Shown: piece by piece, positions 34,681-46,850 of the stretch
Layout: each line of letters opens with the position of its first letter
How positions within the stretch are numbered: the first letter of the stretch is position 1
Source: Ipomoea triloba
Lineage: Eukaryota > Streptophyta > Magnoliopsida > Solanales > Convolvulaceae
Direction: 5' to 3'
Assembly: GCF_003576645.1 (NCBI RefSeq)
Contig: NC_044923.1
Location: 11,257,225 to 11,321,224, forward strand
Length of the DNA stretch: 64,000 bases
The notes under the pieces: model-generated
Databases searched by the model: none
What the model was told of the DNA's origin: nothing
Seen by the model: only the letters and a program-made list of their open reading frames with translations
Translations under genes and position numbers: made by a program

Positions 34681-37560
34681 GAAAACTACTGGCAGCGGGA
34701 GTTTTTCCCCTACTCCTTCAAAAGGAACTACAAGAAGTGGAAGCTCATCTCCCATATCTCAGTCATCACCTCTGTGGAAAGAAACATGGGAATGGACTCA
34801 CGTCTACAGAATTATGCCCGCCATGGCAACGAACGCAATTTCGGTGGAGGAGCAACTAGCAAGGATCACCAGAGCTCTTGAGGGGGGTAATTGTGCTTCT
34901 TCATAATTAAAAAATGAGGATAGATGACATAGTTCAAAAAATAGAGAGTGTAAGGAACAGCGAAACAAGTCAAGCTTCAAGGAAGCAACCCCAAACCCAA
35001 GAAGAATAAGTTGACATAGAGTTACCAATTCATGGTGGTAAGCCCATTGTTGGGATGAGAGAAACAGTATCTCGCCCACCACCTACTGAAAAGAGTGTTA
35101 TAATTTCTAGGGGTAGGATACATGTCGAGCAACTAAATAACTACACCATGGGAGCTATCAAAGGAAAACTCAAAGTGGGACAACGTTCCTATACATATGC
35201 CAAGTCTTACACTCGTTAAAGGTTACTACCTAGTTAACACATTGCCCATTTCGTGGAAACTTGCAACGAGGCTGGGACATAAGGTTACTACCTAGTTAAG
35301 CAATTTGGTCGCTCGTTAAAGGGAAAAACTTTTGACTGGTATAACGATCTTGAGCCAGGTTGTATTGACAGTTGGCATGACATGGAGTGTGAATTTCTTG
35401 ATTGTTTTTTATGTCTTTAATTCTAAACCATTATTCACTCCCTATTTTAGTTGATTTTGATAGTAATTGCCTAATTCTTAATAGGAAATTGATACTCTTT
35501 TATATATTTGATGTCTACAAGAGCAACTGCCTAAAATGAGTAGTAAAGAAAGGATTTTGGAAAGTTTTGGATCAATTTTGGAAGCAAAGGAAATTACCTA
35601 AGGAAGGAAAGGAAACAAGAATCAAAATTGGAAGTTGTCTCACGGTCGTGAGGTGGGCCGTGAGGCCCATCTGTCTCCTATTTATGCTGCGATTTTATGT
35701 TATTTTACTGGGTTTCCAACCCTAGTTAGTTCTAGTTTATTTTTCCTCTTCTCTTTAGATTTCCCTAGCATAGTTTAGATTGTTTTACATTAGATTATTT
35801 AATTTCAAGCTTGGAATCGCGGATTGAAGTTGGATTTGTTCTTCATTATTAGTAAAGTTCTCTTCTTCCTTTATTTACTGTCTTTTCAGATTTCTTGCAA
35901 TATTTATGATGATTTATTATTGCTTTATTTTGTTTACTTTTATGATACGTGAGTAGTTAGCTTTTGGGTTTAGATTAGGATTATATTCTATTGTTATTCT
36001 TGATGCTAGGTTTATGATTATTGCATAAAGAGAATAATTTATTGACCTAGGGTTTTTATGTTTGAATTGGATTATAAATTCCTCTTATTGATAATTGATG
36101 CCCACCTTTTATTGATTTTCTTTGGAGAGGATTTCATCACAACGAAAGTTGGGTAAAAGACTCAAGCCTAACCAACATCAAACTCAATTTTCCTACTATG
36201 AGAATAGGGGTAATTTGGGGGCTTATAATGCTTTTATGTTTAAGGTTACGAAAGTAGCTTGGACCTGAATTCTTGAGTGCATTACCAATAATCCCTTGGT
36301 TAATTTTTTTTTCCCCTAATTCTGAGATTGTTAGAACATCAAGATTGCAATACCCCTAATTTGATCCATTCTTTTATCATATATTTTATTCCTCATTTTA
36401 ATTTGCATCTTTTTATTTTCATTCCTTAATTTTAGTTTACTTGGATTCTAGCGAATTCCAAGATTTTAGTGTCTAGAATTCTACATATCATACAAGTACG
36501 TGCCACAGTCTCAATTCTCAGCGGAACGACATTCACACCCTCTTTTTACTATCATCATTTTTCTCATAAGTTTTTATAGTACAACAAGAACTGTTAGCTT
36601 CTTGGAGCTCACCACTACCCGCCAATGGAAAGGAGAACCTTCCATTGACTACATTAAAATGTGGAGAAGCTCATACTTAAATTGTCAAGAGAGGATATCA
36701 CAATGTGCTAGTATTGACATGTGTATTCAAGGAATGCGATTTGAGCTTTCTTACATCTTGCAAGGGATTAAGCCCAAAACATTCGTGGAACTATCAAGCC
36801 AGGCTCATGACATGGAACTAAATATCGCGGCTAGAGGTAGGTTGAGTGCGTTCAACATGCCAAGCTCTTTGAAGGATAACGAAAAGAAATATTTTTAAAA
36901 AAGGGGGCAAACCCTTTCCAAATCAAGAAAAAGGAGAAGCAATGGAGTGTGAAAGCTGGAACTGTTAAAGTTTTTACTAAGACGGGTAAAACCCCCCAAA
37001 CCAAGGTCATTCTATGGTCCACCAAATGGAAATAGGACAATGATTATAGAGGAGAGACAAGAAAAATAATACCCATTCTTGGAGTCGGATGTTTCCCCTA
37101 TGTTTGATGAATTGCTTAAGTTAAAGCTGATTAAGTTGCTAGAATGAAGCATCTTAAGGAAGCTTCTAAAGTTTAAGACCCTAATTATTGCAAGTATTAC
37201 TACTTCATTAGTCATCCAATCGAAAAGTGTTTTGTTTTCAAGAATAAAGTCATGGTGTTAGCTCGAAGTGGAAAGATAGAGCTTGCTGAAGCGACTGCAA
37301 GTACTAATCAAATTACAATATCACTTGGAAGGTTTGCTCCACTTCTCAATGAAGATTGTGTGAAAAGGAGAGGAGGATAACATAAGTGTTCACTCACGTT
37401 CGTCGTTAAGCATGCTACTCAAGCAAAGTCACAACAAATTGATGATATCTCTGGAAGAGACTGGGTAGGTATTACTCATAAGAAGCACAAGAAAGTGGTC
37501 AACCCCGCGAAATCAACAAGACAAGTGGCATAGAAATGGATTGAGAAGAACCCATCAAAG
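34681..37560 (+). pseudogene. Degenerate Ty3/gypsy gag, interrupted
   Basis: Gag-like blocks occur in order but in shifting frames with many stops. They are ISVEEQLARITRALEGG (about 34840), HIAHFVETCNEAGT (about 35240), YLVKQFGRSLKGKTFDWYND (about 35290), [16 protein letters not shown] and [20 protein letters not shown] (36600-36830), ESDVSPMFDELLKLKLI (about 37090), then SHPIEKC. These match plant gag of the retrotrans_gag family; no CCHC knuckle was found. Coding is split by an insertion at about 35412-36569. Confidence 0.8.
35412..36569 (+). mobile_element. LTR-like insertion (about 1.16 kb) within gag
   Basis: The gag codons for FLDCF (35395-35408) resume as [13 protein letters not shown] at about 36572, so the DNA between is an insert. 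It begins tgtctttaattc. Near its right end is cggaacgacattcacaccctc, resembling the 3' end of gypsy Tat/Athila-type LTRs. A T-rich motif (gtttttta/gttttta) lies at both junctions. The exact ends are uncertain; a solo LTR is the likeliest reading. Confidence 0.5.
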
Positions 37561-37789
37561 AGCCCTATCTATAAGTCAAAGATGAAATAGCCTTTTAATA
37601 AACCACTAACTCCTATTATGTTAGCTCAATACATGCTAAAGGGGTTTGATTTGAAAACGGTAGGCATATCTAGCTCATGTTTAAACACCAATGATGCGCT
37701 AGTTGAAACGGGAGGATGCTCGCATACGTTTCAACCGATATGGGGGCAAACCCTGTATGGAATTTGAAATGGAGGAAGCTAATAGATAC

Positions 37790-37992
37790 TCCCTGGCACG
37801 AGTCGAACTGCTTCATATCCTTCAAGCTATGTTCCTTAGCACTAGTTGAAACGACCTCATATCCATCAAGGCTCCTTGGCACGAGTTGAAACGGCCTCAT
37901 ATCCTACAAGGCTCCTTGGCACAAGTCAAAAAGGCCTCATATCTTTCAAGATACTCCTTGGCACGAGTTGAAAATGACCTCATATCATTAAG
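37790..37992. repeat. Minisatellite, about 44-bp unit, 4-5 copies
   Basis: Units built from ctccttggcacgagttgaaa and cggcctcatatccttcaag repeat between the gag remnant and the 3' LTR. Confidence 0.88.
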
Positions 37993-38826
37993 TATTATTG
38001 TCATATATATGAGTTGTAGTGTAGAGACTTCCTTGCACTACATACTTTCAAGTAATATATGTTCTCAAATGGCGTACAAGTAAGTCTCGAGGGGGCATTT
38101 GTAGACACTAAAAATTTAACATATCAAAATTGATATGAATATTTTCAAATATATCTTGAGAGCAAGAATCCATAATTATATCTAGATACATTTTGGATAG
38201 TATTGATATTATTTAATTTGTTTAATTAGATAATATCAAAAGAGTTTGAATTTGTCAAAACTTTTCCTATCCTCGCACTATAAATAGGAGCTCTCATTTA
38301 CATCCTAAAAACATCCTGTAAACACTATGGAAACATCCTAAGCTTTGGAGTTTATTCAGATATCACAATATGATCATGCATGTTGATCCAAACCTCCATT
38401 GAATATCAAACCAATCCAAACATCCTTTAAGATCAAACCATTCATTTAAGATCAAACCATTTGAGTCCAGAGGCCCTTCAACGAAGAATAGACATATAAG
38501 CTCTTTTTTTAAGATCAAGCCACTTAAGTTCCGGAGGTCCTTTGGCGGAGTGTTCAAGGCATTCAAGTGAAGAATCAGAGGACTACACAGAGAACTTGTA
38601 CCCACACTTTATTGACACTCCTTGTAACCAAAGTATTGAATTTTAATATATATTCAATTTTTTGTGTTAACAATATTCATTTCATTTAATATACGTCTCA
38701 CAATTTTCCTTTAACTACGGTAACTAATTTCTACAAAGCAATTTTGTGTACCTTACATATATTTAATTCTCCATAATTGTGTTTTTATTTTTTGTTCAAT
38801 ATGTTTTAAATTAGTTTATAATACTT

Positions 38827-39007
38827 AGGGTGTGTTTGGAAAGCAGGAAAATGTTTTCTGGAAAATGAGTCATTTTCCGAAAAACAGTTTCATTTTCTGT
38901 GTTTGGTTGCATCTTGGAAAACTGTCCTTGTGTGTTCGGTTCATTTTTTAGAAAATGAGTGAAAAATGTTTTACTGAAATTATTTTCCGGGTTACTAAAC
39001 ACACCCT
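38827..39007. mobile_element. hAT-type MITE, 181 bp
   Basis: Termini agggtgtgtttgg and ctaaacacaccct are inverted. Flanks taatactt (38819-38826) and taatactg (39008-39015) match at 7 of 8, the duplication length of hAT elements. The interior has gaaaatgagtcattttccga, an internal inverted repeat. Confidence 0.8.
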
Positions 39008-39158
39008 TAATACTGGTCTAAAATGAGTTACCAATTTTGTAAACTTTACTTGTGTGCATTAGTTTATCGAGTTATTATTAGGATATGTTTAATTTAGTAC
39101 AAAAAAGTTAGTTACTAATTCTGTAAAGAGTCGTATTATACACCCATTCACTTTTCAC

Positions 39159-39687
39159 CGCAAATTATATCGTGGACCGCGCTTCAAAACGACATCGTTT
39201 TAATTAATGAAAACAGACGGATGATTCCGCGCCATTCATTTTCAGTTCATATACACTGCAGTTACATTTCAACATAACTGCAATTACATTTCAACAGAAC
39301 TGCAGTTACATTTTCAATATAACTACAGTTTCATTTGATAATATAAAAACACAAAATGTGAAATTGTTATTCAGTATCAGTTCATATGCACTGCAGTTAC
39401 ATTTCAACACAACTATTGTTACATTTCGATATAACTACAGTTTCATTCGATAATATAAAAACACAAATGTGAAACTGTTATTCAGTATCAGTTCATATAC
39501 ACTACAGTTACATTTCAACACAACTACAGTTACATTTCGATATAACTACACTTTCATTCGTTAATATAAAAACAAATGTAAGGCAGTATCTTTTGAGATG
39601 AACTGTAATATCATTTACGAAGCTCCGTCTCCCACTTACCGGAACGACGTCGTTTTGTGACCATGGTCCACAATGGTATAGCGACTG
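39159..39687. mobile_element. Mutator-type MITE with internal minisatellite
   Basis: Perfect 9-bp duplication acttttcac (39150-39158 and 39688-39696). Ends cgcaaattatatcgtggacc and ggtccacaatggtatagcg are inverted. Palindrome-like aacgac(a/g)tcgttt sits just inside each end. The interior (39240-39580) is an array of units around aactacagttacatttc and agttcatatacactgcagtt. Confidence 0.88.
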
Positions 39688-39699
39688 ACTTTTCACTGC

Positions 39700-40640
39700 A
39701 TGAGATTGGAAAAAATCAAATCATTCTTTCTATTAATAAAAATACTTTATTTGACTGTTCAACATTTTTTAAAAAAATTTAGTGGGCTCTTTAATTTAGT
39801 AATATTAAAGAGGAATTTTAGGCGGTAAATAAGCATTCCCTCTATAAAATGGAGTTGTATTAAAATGCACCTTGCATTATTATTTGTTCAAAAGTTGAAT
39901 AAACATACAAAATATCATCAAGAAGTGGCAGGTAGGAATGCATTTAGTAGTTGACTCCCTCTGAAGAAACATACCGCCACAATACCGACAATATAAGGGT
40001 AGGAGTAAATTAGGCGAAACTTGAAAGCTTGTGATCTTCTGGATTGCGTGTTTACAAAGCCAACTAGCCGTGGAATGTGGATCCCACTTGTGTGGCTTCA
40101 GTAGGAAGTTGTGTTCCCTAATCACATTTTTATCATGTCTAATCAAAACTAGCAAACTTCTCCGATACATACCGGGTATGATGCTGGATTCAAAAAATAA
40201 TATATCAATAATTATTAAAAATGTGTAGTATTTAATTGTTGATTGAAAGATTTTTAATTCTACTTAAAATTTTCATGTTATTTTTATAAATTAATATTTT
40301 TCTCCGTCCTTAAATTCTTTTTTTTTTTTAACTTCAATTTACTTTTCTCTTTTTTAATATACAAATAAAATTAATGCATAAGAAATATATTATTAAAAAA
40401 AATTTAATTAAGATCATTTAAATGAAATGTATTAATATTTTTAATTTTTTTTTAATTAACTTACAATTAAATAATGTTACTATAACATGTTCATTACGTA
40501 ACTACTATATGTCTATTAAATCCCTATTGTAAATTCATTATAATTATTAATACAACTTTATTAATTAAGTCACTATTATCAGTCATCACACAATTACTGA
40601 AAGAACGTACTAAAAAAATATTAATATGAGTGTCATTTAG
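39700..40640. other. Intergenic AT-rich DNA
   Basis: No gene seen. A segment at about 39925-40100 (gtggcaggtaggaat, tggattgcgtgtttac, aaagccaact, gtggatccca) resembles 48885-49030 and is probably a dispersed repeat. Confidence 0.4.
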
Positions 40641-40654
40641 AAAAGGGAAATTTA

Positions 40655-40829
40655 ATGATTTGGTCCCTCAATTGTTGGCGAACTGTCAATGTAGTCCCTC
40701 AATTTCATATTTATATAATTTGATCCTCTAATTAACTTAATGTTGGTCAATTTACTCCTTTCGACGTTGGTCTGTTGTTCAGCCAGTGAGGACTCCGATT
40801 TAGCATGGGCATTTTGGTCTTTTCTTGTC

Positions 40830-40830
<1 letters not shown>
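40655..40830. mobile_element. One end of a foldback MITE
   Basis: gatttggtccctcaat and tagtccctcaatttcatatt are typical of the tagtccct MITE class seen at 6719. Only one arm is present, abutting the kinase pseudogene. Confidence 0.4.
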
Positions 40831-41345
<515 letters not shown>

Positions 41346-41399
41346 TTCGATAAAATAAAAAAAAAAATTTATGGTTAGCCCCAAAATATTTTAGCCCGA

Positions 41400-42890
41400 T
41401 AAGCACAATGAGTCGTACATGCTAGACTGGTAGCCCAAGCCACATAAGGTTATTCTTTGTTATAGAAGTAAGGTGGAACATAACAGACATGGATTTTTAT
41501 AGATAAGCTCATCTTTAGTATTTTTTTTATTAAATTTTTAAATAAAATTTTAATAAATATATTACAAAACAAAATATTTTTTATGAAAATAAATAAGAAA
41601 AAATTTGTACTAAAAAAAATAAGAAAAAATTTAAAACTGAAAGTTTAGAATGTTAATTTGAAAATGTCAAAAGTTTTAGTTGAGCACACAAAAATTGTTG
41701 GATCTGAGCGCTGCACTATGCTCACTTTCCAGTGGGTCACCCGTTTTGTGACTATTGTAAGTCCAACACACTTAACCACAAAGTTCTTTGGCTATCTGGT
41801 TATCATATCCTACTTAAAAACAATTGGTGATAGGTATTAAGTGGACATTAACCATTTAACCACATCCCTCTATAATAAACCACAATGCAACGTCTCGAAT
41901 CGAGCAGGGGCTGAACTCCGTCAACGCACAACAAAAATGATTAGCCTGAACCGATAATTCCGGCATCTCGAATCCTGACAGGGCTAGCCCAAAATTGAAA
42001 CCAAACAGACTAGCCCAATTGTTATCCCTACTGATAAAATTAAATAAGGTGGCTTGTATCATTTACATTTTACATGTCATGAAGTAAATCCCAATCCATT
42101 AACGTCGTTGGTATTTTTTCAAAACTCACCCCCACTCCATTGAATGTAGGTATCCAATATCATTTTTTAATTTTAGTTCAACGGTTCAACCCACCTGATA
42201 AGCCCGACAACCCAAGGTTTAGGGTTCTGGCGAAACTGATAAAAAAAGTAAAAAATTGATTAATCCCAATCAATAAACTCGACAGCCCTACAATGCTAGC
42301 CCTAATCTTCGCGACCAACTCAACAAAAGTTGTGGCAAAGGGCAGCAATGGCTCAGAGCACCAGTTCCGTCTGTGGACCTTTAGGCAAGTGTCCGCTGCA
42401 TTCAGCAGGTAGTAGTGACACTGACCCACTTAATTGGTGGCAGGGATGCAGAATCTGGTTCCCCTGCAACCAGCCTAGGATGAAGTGGAGGTGATGTCAC
42501 CACAATGAGAAAGAACCAACGACGAGGAACAATAGGCGCAACGAGTGACTGCCTAAAAACTCGATGTCGCTCCCAAAGAAGATGGGTCAAGGGCTAGGAC
42601 TATGGTAGAAAGATGAGGAAAGAGGGTGTGAAGGGGTTGGGCATGCTGGATGACAAGCCGGTTCCAAGTCTATATTGGAGTGGTTGGGTGAATGGGTGCC
42701 TGCTCAAGAAAGGTTGGGGCCACATCTAAGGGTCGAGGGGTTATTAACCAAGGACTAGACCAAAACCAAGCCAGATAGGCGTTAGATAGGGGCAAACATT
42801 CCCAACACTCAGAAAAAGTAAGTGAATTGGGTGGGCCAGCTCGGCGCAAGCCGGAAGAAGATTGAAGAATTAGAGAATAGAGTGGAAACC
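41400..42890. other. Intergenic DNA with a SINE-related remnant
   Basis: No gene recognised. At about 41690-41810 the minus strand has gccaaagaactttgtggtta, related to the SINE start. The 42180-42890 stretch is less AT-rich and has frames of 60-95 codons without family signatures. Confidence 0.4.
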
Positions 42891-42904
42891 AAGTAACAAT
42901 CACA

Positions 42905-43046
42905 GTTAACACTTCCACATGGATAATGGGAGTGGGTTCGAGCCTCAGTGGAGGCAACTGTTGACTCGTTGTGCTTCAGTAGGTTGAGAAAGTAGCTATT
43001 AACAGATACTACATTGTAACAGAGTCACTAGTACTCAAAAAAAAAA
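42905..43046 (+). mobile_element. 5'-truncated SINE with 14-bp target duplication
   Basis: aagtaacaatcaca occurs at 42891-42904 and 43047-43060 around the element. The body has box B (gggttcgagcctcagtgg), then tgactcgttgtgcttcagta, and ends in poly(A) (43037-43046). Confidence 0.9.
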
Positions 43047-43060
43047 AAGTAACAATCACA

Positions 43061-44060
43061 CGAACTTGAAGTTAGGATGCCAACACAATTTACTCTAGGT
43101 ATAATGGATACATCCTTCCCCAAAAACTTTAGGCTTCCTGCTATTATGGCTACATCGGGGCCTCAAAAACCTTCTTCACATATTTCTCTAATGAGATTCA
43201 CCGCAAAAAGCATTTTTCTTATTTGTGCACTACGAAACAAACTAAAGGAGAGAGTACAAGGGATTTTATAACTAGATGGAAGAAAAAAGTGAACAATGTG
43301 TATGATTTCAATGAGAAGGCAGTAGTTTTAATTTCCCCTAGACTCTAAGGTTAGTAGAATTCTACAAACACTTGAACACTAGACCTCCTCGGTCTTACGA
43401 TGAGTTGATGAGGATGACCAACCATTATGAATAAGCGAAGGAAGTCGATAAGAAGAAGAGAGAAGATGAGGAAAGTAACAGAAGAAGAAAGTCTAAGAAA
43501 ATGAGTCCAACACACCAAGTGTGTAGCTCGGGCCCAGCAAAGTAGGGAGGTAGAGACTAGTTTTCAAAAAGACCCAGCTTCGTCCCCTTATGCCATTTGA
43601 CTCCACTTATCCCATCGCGTTAGCATAATCTTGGACCAAACCAAAGAGATGGGGACAATGTAATTTCTAGAGTAATGCACGAAAGTCTTCCCTAAGGTAG
43701 ACCAAACTAAATATTGCCACTTCCACTAGTAGTTTGGGTCACGATATTGACGAGTATAACGTTCTAAAGAGATAGATAGATGAGCTCATTCAAAGGGGAT
43801 ATTTTAGCCAATTTGAGAAGTTGCCAAGGTAACAACAACATCAACAACAAGGTTAACCCAAAAATGTGCACCGAAAGGGCGAAGGCCCTGAGCCATCCAT
43901 TTCTGGCACGAAAAAGAGAGTGCAATTATATGATGGAGGAAGGGGAAAAAGAACTAGAGGAGTAGCCCACACAATGTAAGAATAAAATCATCCACTAAGA
44001 AAGGGAAGATCCACAATAAAATTTGTGTAACTATTGATGGCAAGATTAATCTTGTCATTC
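43061..44060 (+). pseudogene. Degenerate Ty3/gypsy gag remnant
   Basis: Weak gag-like blocks in broken frames: FPKNFRLPAIMATSGPQKPS and SHISLMRF (43100-43195), then TRWKKKVNNVYDFNEK (about 43275). Further on are RPPRSYDELM-like and basic Lys/Arg runs (43390-43500), and IDELIQRGYFSQFEKLPR (about 43770). No LTRs were assigned. The SINE at 42905 is inserted just upstream. Confidence 0.55.
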
Positions 44061-44574
44061 AAAAATAAAATACACCATTTTAATTTTTATTTACAGAATC
44101 CTTGTGCTGGCAGATTAGGAGGGGTGAAAGTTCATAGATAAATGGTAAGCCAAGTTTCAAGTCTTAACAAAAATGGTTTATGTCTCCCATCCGACAGAAG
44201 TAGTGGTCCTTTAGCTACGAGAACACTAAAAGTGTTGATTAGGGGTTCACTATTGCGCTCAACTCTAATGGAGTTGAAGGGTCTGACTTCTACCGTTTTC
44301 CAATGAGTATTGGGTTCTTCATTGAGAAACACTAAGAGGTTTGCTCGATTAGATCAATGCCGCGTGACGGTAATAATGTTACCGGTATGTATTTGAGTAC
44401 TATTTGAATATAATGTTGATACAGTGTTTTGGTATTTGAGTACAATATTGAGTGCAGTGCTCAGTGTACAATTGAGTTCAGTGTTGTTTTGTCTAAGTTC
44501 AAGTGTGGTAAGAAGTATCGTCCCTCACTATGTGGTCGTGAGTCTTTTTATCCCTTTCAGCTTAGTAACGGAGC

Positions 44575-45105
44575 ATTAATGAGGAGTTGAACGTTGGTTG
44601 AACGTTGGACATCAATGCTGAGGAGTTGAATGTTGGGCATCAATGCTTGAAGAGCTGAATGCTGAGGATCATCAATGCTGAGGAGCTGAACGTTGGTCAT
44701 CAATGCTTGAGGAGCTGAATGCTGAGGATCATCAATGCTGAGGAGCTGAACGTTGGTCATCAATGCTGAGGAGTTGGACTGTTGCGCATTGATGCTAAGA
44801 AGTGTCGTCCCTCACTATGTGGTCGTGAGTCTTTTTATCCCTTTCAGCTTAGTAACGGAGCATTAATGAGGAGTTGAACGTTGGTTGAACGTTGGACATC
44901 AATGCTGAGGAGTTGAACGTTGGGCATCAATGCTTGAGGAGCTGAATGCTGAGGATCATCAATGCTGAGGAGCTGAACGTTAGTCATCAATGCTTGAGGA
45001 GCTGAATGCTGAGGATCATCAATGCTGAGGAGCTGAACGTTGGTCATTAATGCTGAGGAGTTGGACTGTTGCGCATTGATGCTGAGGAGTGAGGTGTCTT
45101 GGGTA
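44575..45105. repeat. Tandem repeats inside the LARD-like LTR
   Basis: Units around tgaggagctgaacgttggtc and gaatgctgaggatcatcaat repeat here and again at 47305-47590 in the other LTR. Within the left LTR a block of about 285 bp is duplicated (starting tgtcgtccctcactatgtgg near 44810), making it 231 bp longer than its partner. Confidence 0.88.
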
Positions 45106-45418
45106 GTAGGTTATGCCAATGGTTCCGGGTCGGGTACCCAATTACCCTATCACCAGCCCCCCACTCCCTAGCTGGCGAGAATGGTTGAGGTAGCTAGGGA
45201 GTAGTAGCTTGGCACTTGTGCTGAAAATTTGGTATGTTGCCGTTTGAGCATTGATGCTGAGCTGCTGATGGTTTGGATCAATGCTGATGCCCAATTCTCC
45301 TGTCACCAGTCCCCCCACTCCCTAGCCAACGAGAGTAGTAGAGGTGGTTTGGGAGTAATGACATGTGATTTTTTTTTGTTTTCTTTAGTTGCGTCCTCGG
45401 CACGAGGCCAGGTCTGGC

Positions 45419-45554
45419 GTGACCTCGGCGCTGGGCCGAGGTCACGATGGACGGGGCGTGACCTCGGCGCTGGGCCGAGGTCACGATGGGCATGACCTCG
45501 GCGCTGGGCCAAGGTCACGATGGGCATGACCTCGGCGTTGGGCCGAGGTCACGG
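45419..45554. repeat. GC-rich palindromic repeat, 4 copies
   Basis: tgacctcggcgctgggccga followed by ggtca occurs four times with 34-38 bp spacing. Each unit can fold into a hairpin with a 9-bp stem (tgacctcgg/ccgaggtca). Confidence 0.92.
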
Positions 45555-45558
45555 TTTT

Positions 45559-45560
<2 letters not shown>

Positions 45561-45599
<39 letters not shown>
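45561..45599. repeat. Poly-T run, about 39 bases
   Basis: An uninterrupted T run inside the element. It looks like the trace of a captured poly(A) tail or slippage. Confidence 0.9.
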
Positions 45600-45602
<3 letters not shown>

Positions 45603-45647
45603 CAGGGCTCTTGCGTGAGTTCACTTCGACCATCCGTAGGTTCGGTC

Positions 45648-45940
45648 AAAGGTCAGCTCTCCCGTCAGGTAGCTAGCGAGATCGGATCTCGTGCCGGCCC
45701 TAAGGGACTAGAGTGTGGTGTTTTCGTAGCAAAGCCTTAAGCTTTACCCAGAAAACACCCTCCGAGGTCGGCTCTCCCGTCAGGTAGCTAGCGATATCAG
45801 ATCTCGTGCTGGCCTTAAGGGATTAGAGTGTGGTGTTTTTTAAATTCAAGCCCTTGGCTGGGCTTAGAAAAACACTCTCCCATTAGATAGCTAGCGAGAT
45901 CGAATCTCGTGCCGGCCCTAAGGGATTAGAGCTTAGATTT
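45648..45940. repeat. Tandem repeat, about 110-bp period, 3 copies
   Basis: Units share ggtagctagcgagatcggat, ctcgtgccggccctaaggga and tagagtgtggtgttt. Confidence 0.85.
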
Positions 45941-46004
45941 TTTATTATTTTTTTTTTAACAAAATTGATCAGGGCAGACCATGACCAACTACTAAGTCCT
46001 TTTG

Positions 46005-46850
46005 CTTATGGAGGTGAACGCACAAGTGAAGGAGGCAGATGTACAAGTGCAGGAGGCGGATGCACCAGTGGAGGCGATAGACGCACTTGAGGAGACGGAT
46101 GCACCAGTGGAGGATGCGAGTGCACAAGTGCAGGAGGCGTGCGAGTGCACAAGTGCAGGAGCTTGATGAGGTGACACCAGTTTGATGAGGTGACACCCGC
46201 TTGATGAGGTGACGCACCAGCTTGATGAGGTGACACCCCATGTAGCGCCACTTGATGAGGTGACACCAGTTTGATGAGGAGACACCCGCTTGATGAGTTG
46301 ACGCTGCTCGAGGAGCAGCGCCACTTGATGAGGCCGCTTGAGGTGTTGACGTTGCTCGAGGAGGTAACGCTTAATGTGATTGAGGTGGTGACCTCGCCCG
46401 TTTGATGAGGTGACGCTGCTTGAGGAGCAGCGCCACTTGATGAGGTGACGCCCGCTTGAGGAGCAGCGTCACTTGATGAGGTGACGCTACTTGAGGAGCA
46501 GCGCTACTTGATGAGGTGACGCCACTCACCGCTTGAGGAAGTCCACGGCTTGGATGGGAGCCGCGTTCACTCGGTAATGCCACTACTTGTAAGTCCACTA
46601 CTTGGATGGGAGCAGCGTTCACTGGGTAACGCCACTGCTCACAAGAGGTGAACGCACAAGTGAAGGAGGCAGACGCACTTGAGAAGGAAGCGCTACTGCT
46701 TGGAAGTCCACGGCTTGGATGGGAGTAGTGTTCACTTGATAACGCCACTGCTTGTAAGTCCACTACTTGGATGGGAGCAGCGTTCACTGGGTAACGCCAC
46801 TGCTTACAAGAGGTGAACACACAAGTGAAGGAGACGGATGCACTTGAGGA
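46005..46850. repeat. Complex minisatellite region (cttgatgaggtgac and related units)
   Basis: Three interspersed units: gcttgatgaggtgac(a/g)c; ggaggcggatgcaccagtgg; and tccacggcttggatgggagc followed by ttcactgggtaacgccactg. Long minus-strand frames, including 195 codons from 46958, are translations of these repeats just downstream of the primer-binding site, where gag would begin. Confidence 0.85.

Larger units (their letters stand above)
34181..38672 (+). mobile_element. Non-autonomous Ty3/gypsy element (gag only)
   Basis: The 5-bp duplication atatt flanks it (34176-34180 and 38673-38677). The 3' LTR (38100-38672) starts TGTAGACAC, has ctataaatagg and ends TTAACA; it follows the polypurine tract ctcgaggggg. 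The 5' LTR survives only as 34181-34383 before a CACTA fragment. Internal DNA has degenerate gag but no protease, RT or integrase. Confidence 0.85.

Noticed and set aside
39240..39580. Regular short repeats that could be mistaken for a CRISPR array
   Set aside because: Units are adjacent and degenerate without unique spacers, and they lie inside a MITE in plant nuclear DNA.
45278..45527. Arg/Pro-rich frames in the GC-rich repeats
   Set aside because: The frames follow from the 34-bp palindromic repeat; open in several phases, as expected from repeat composition.
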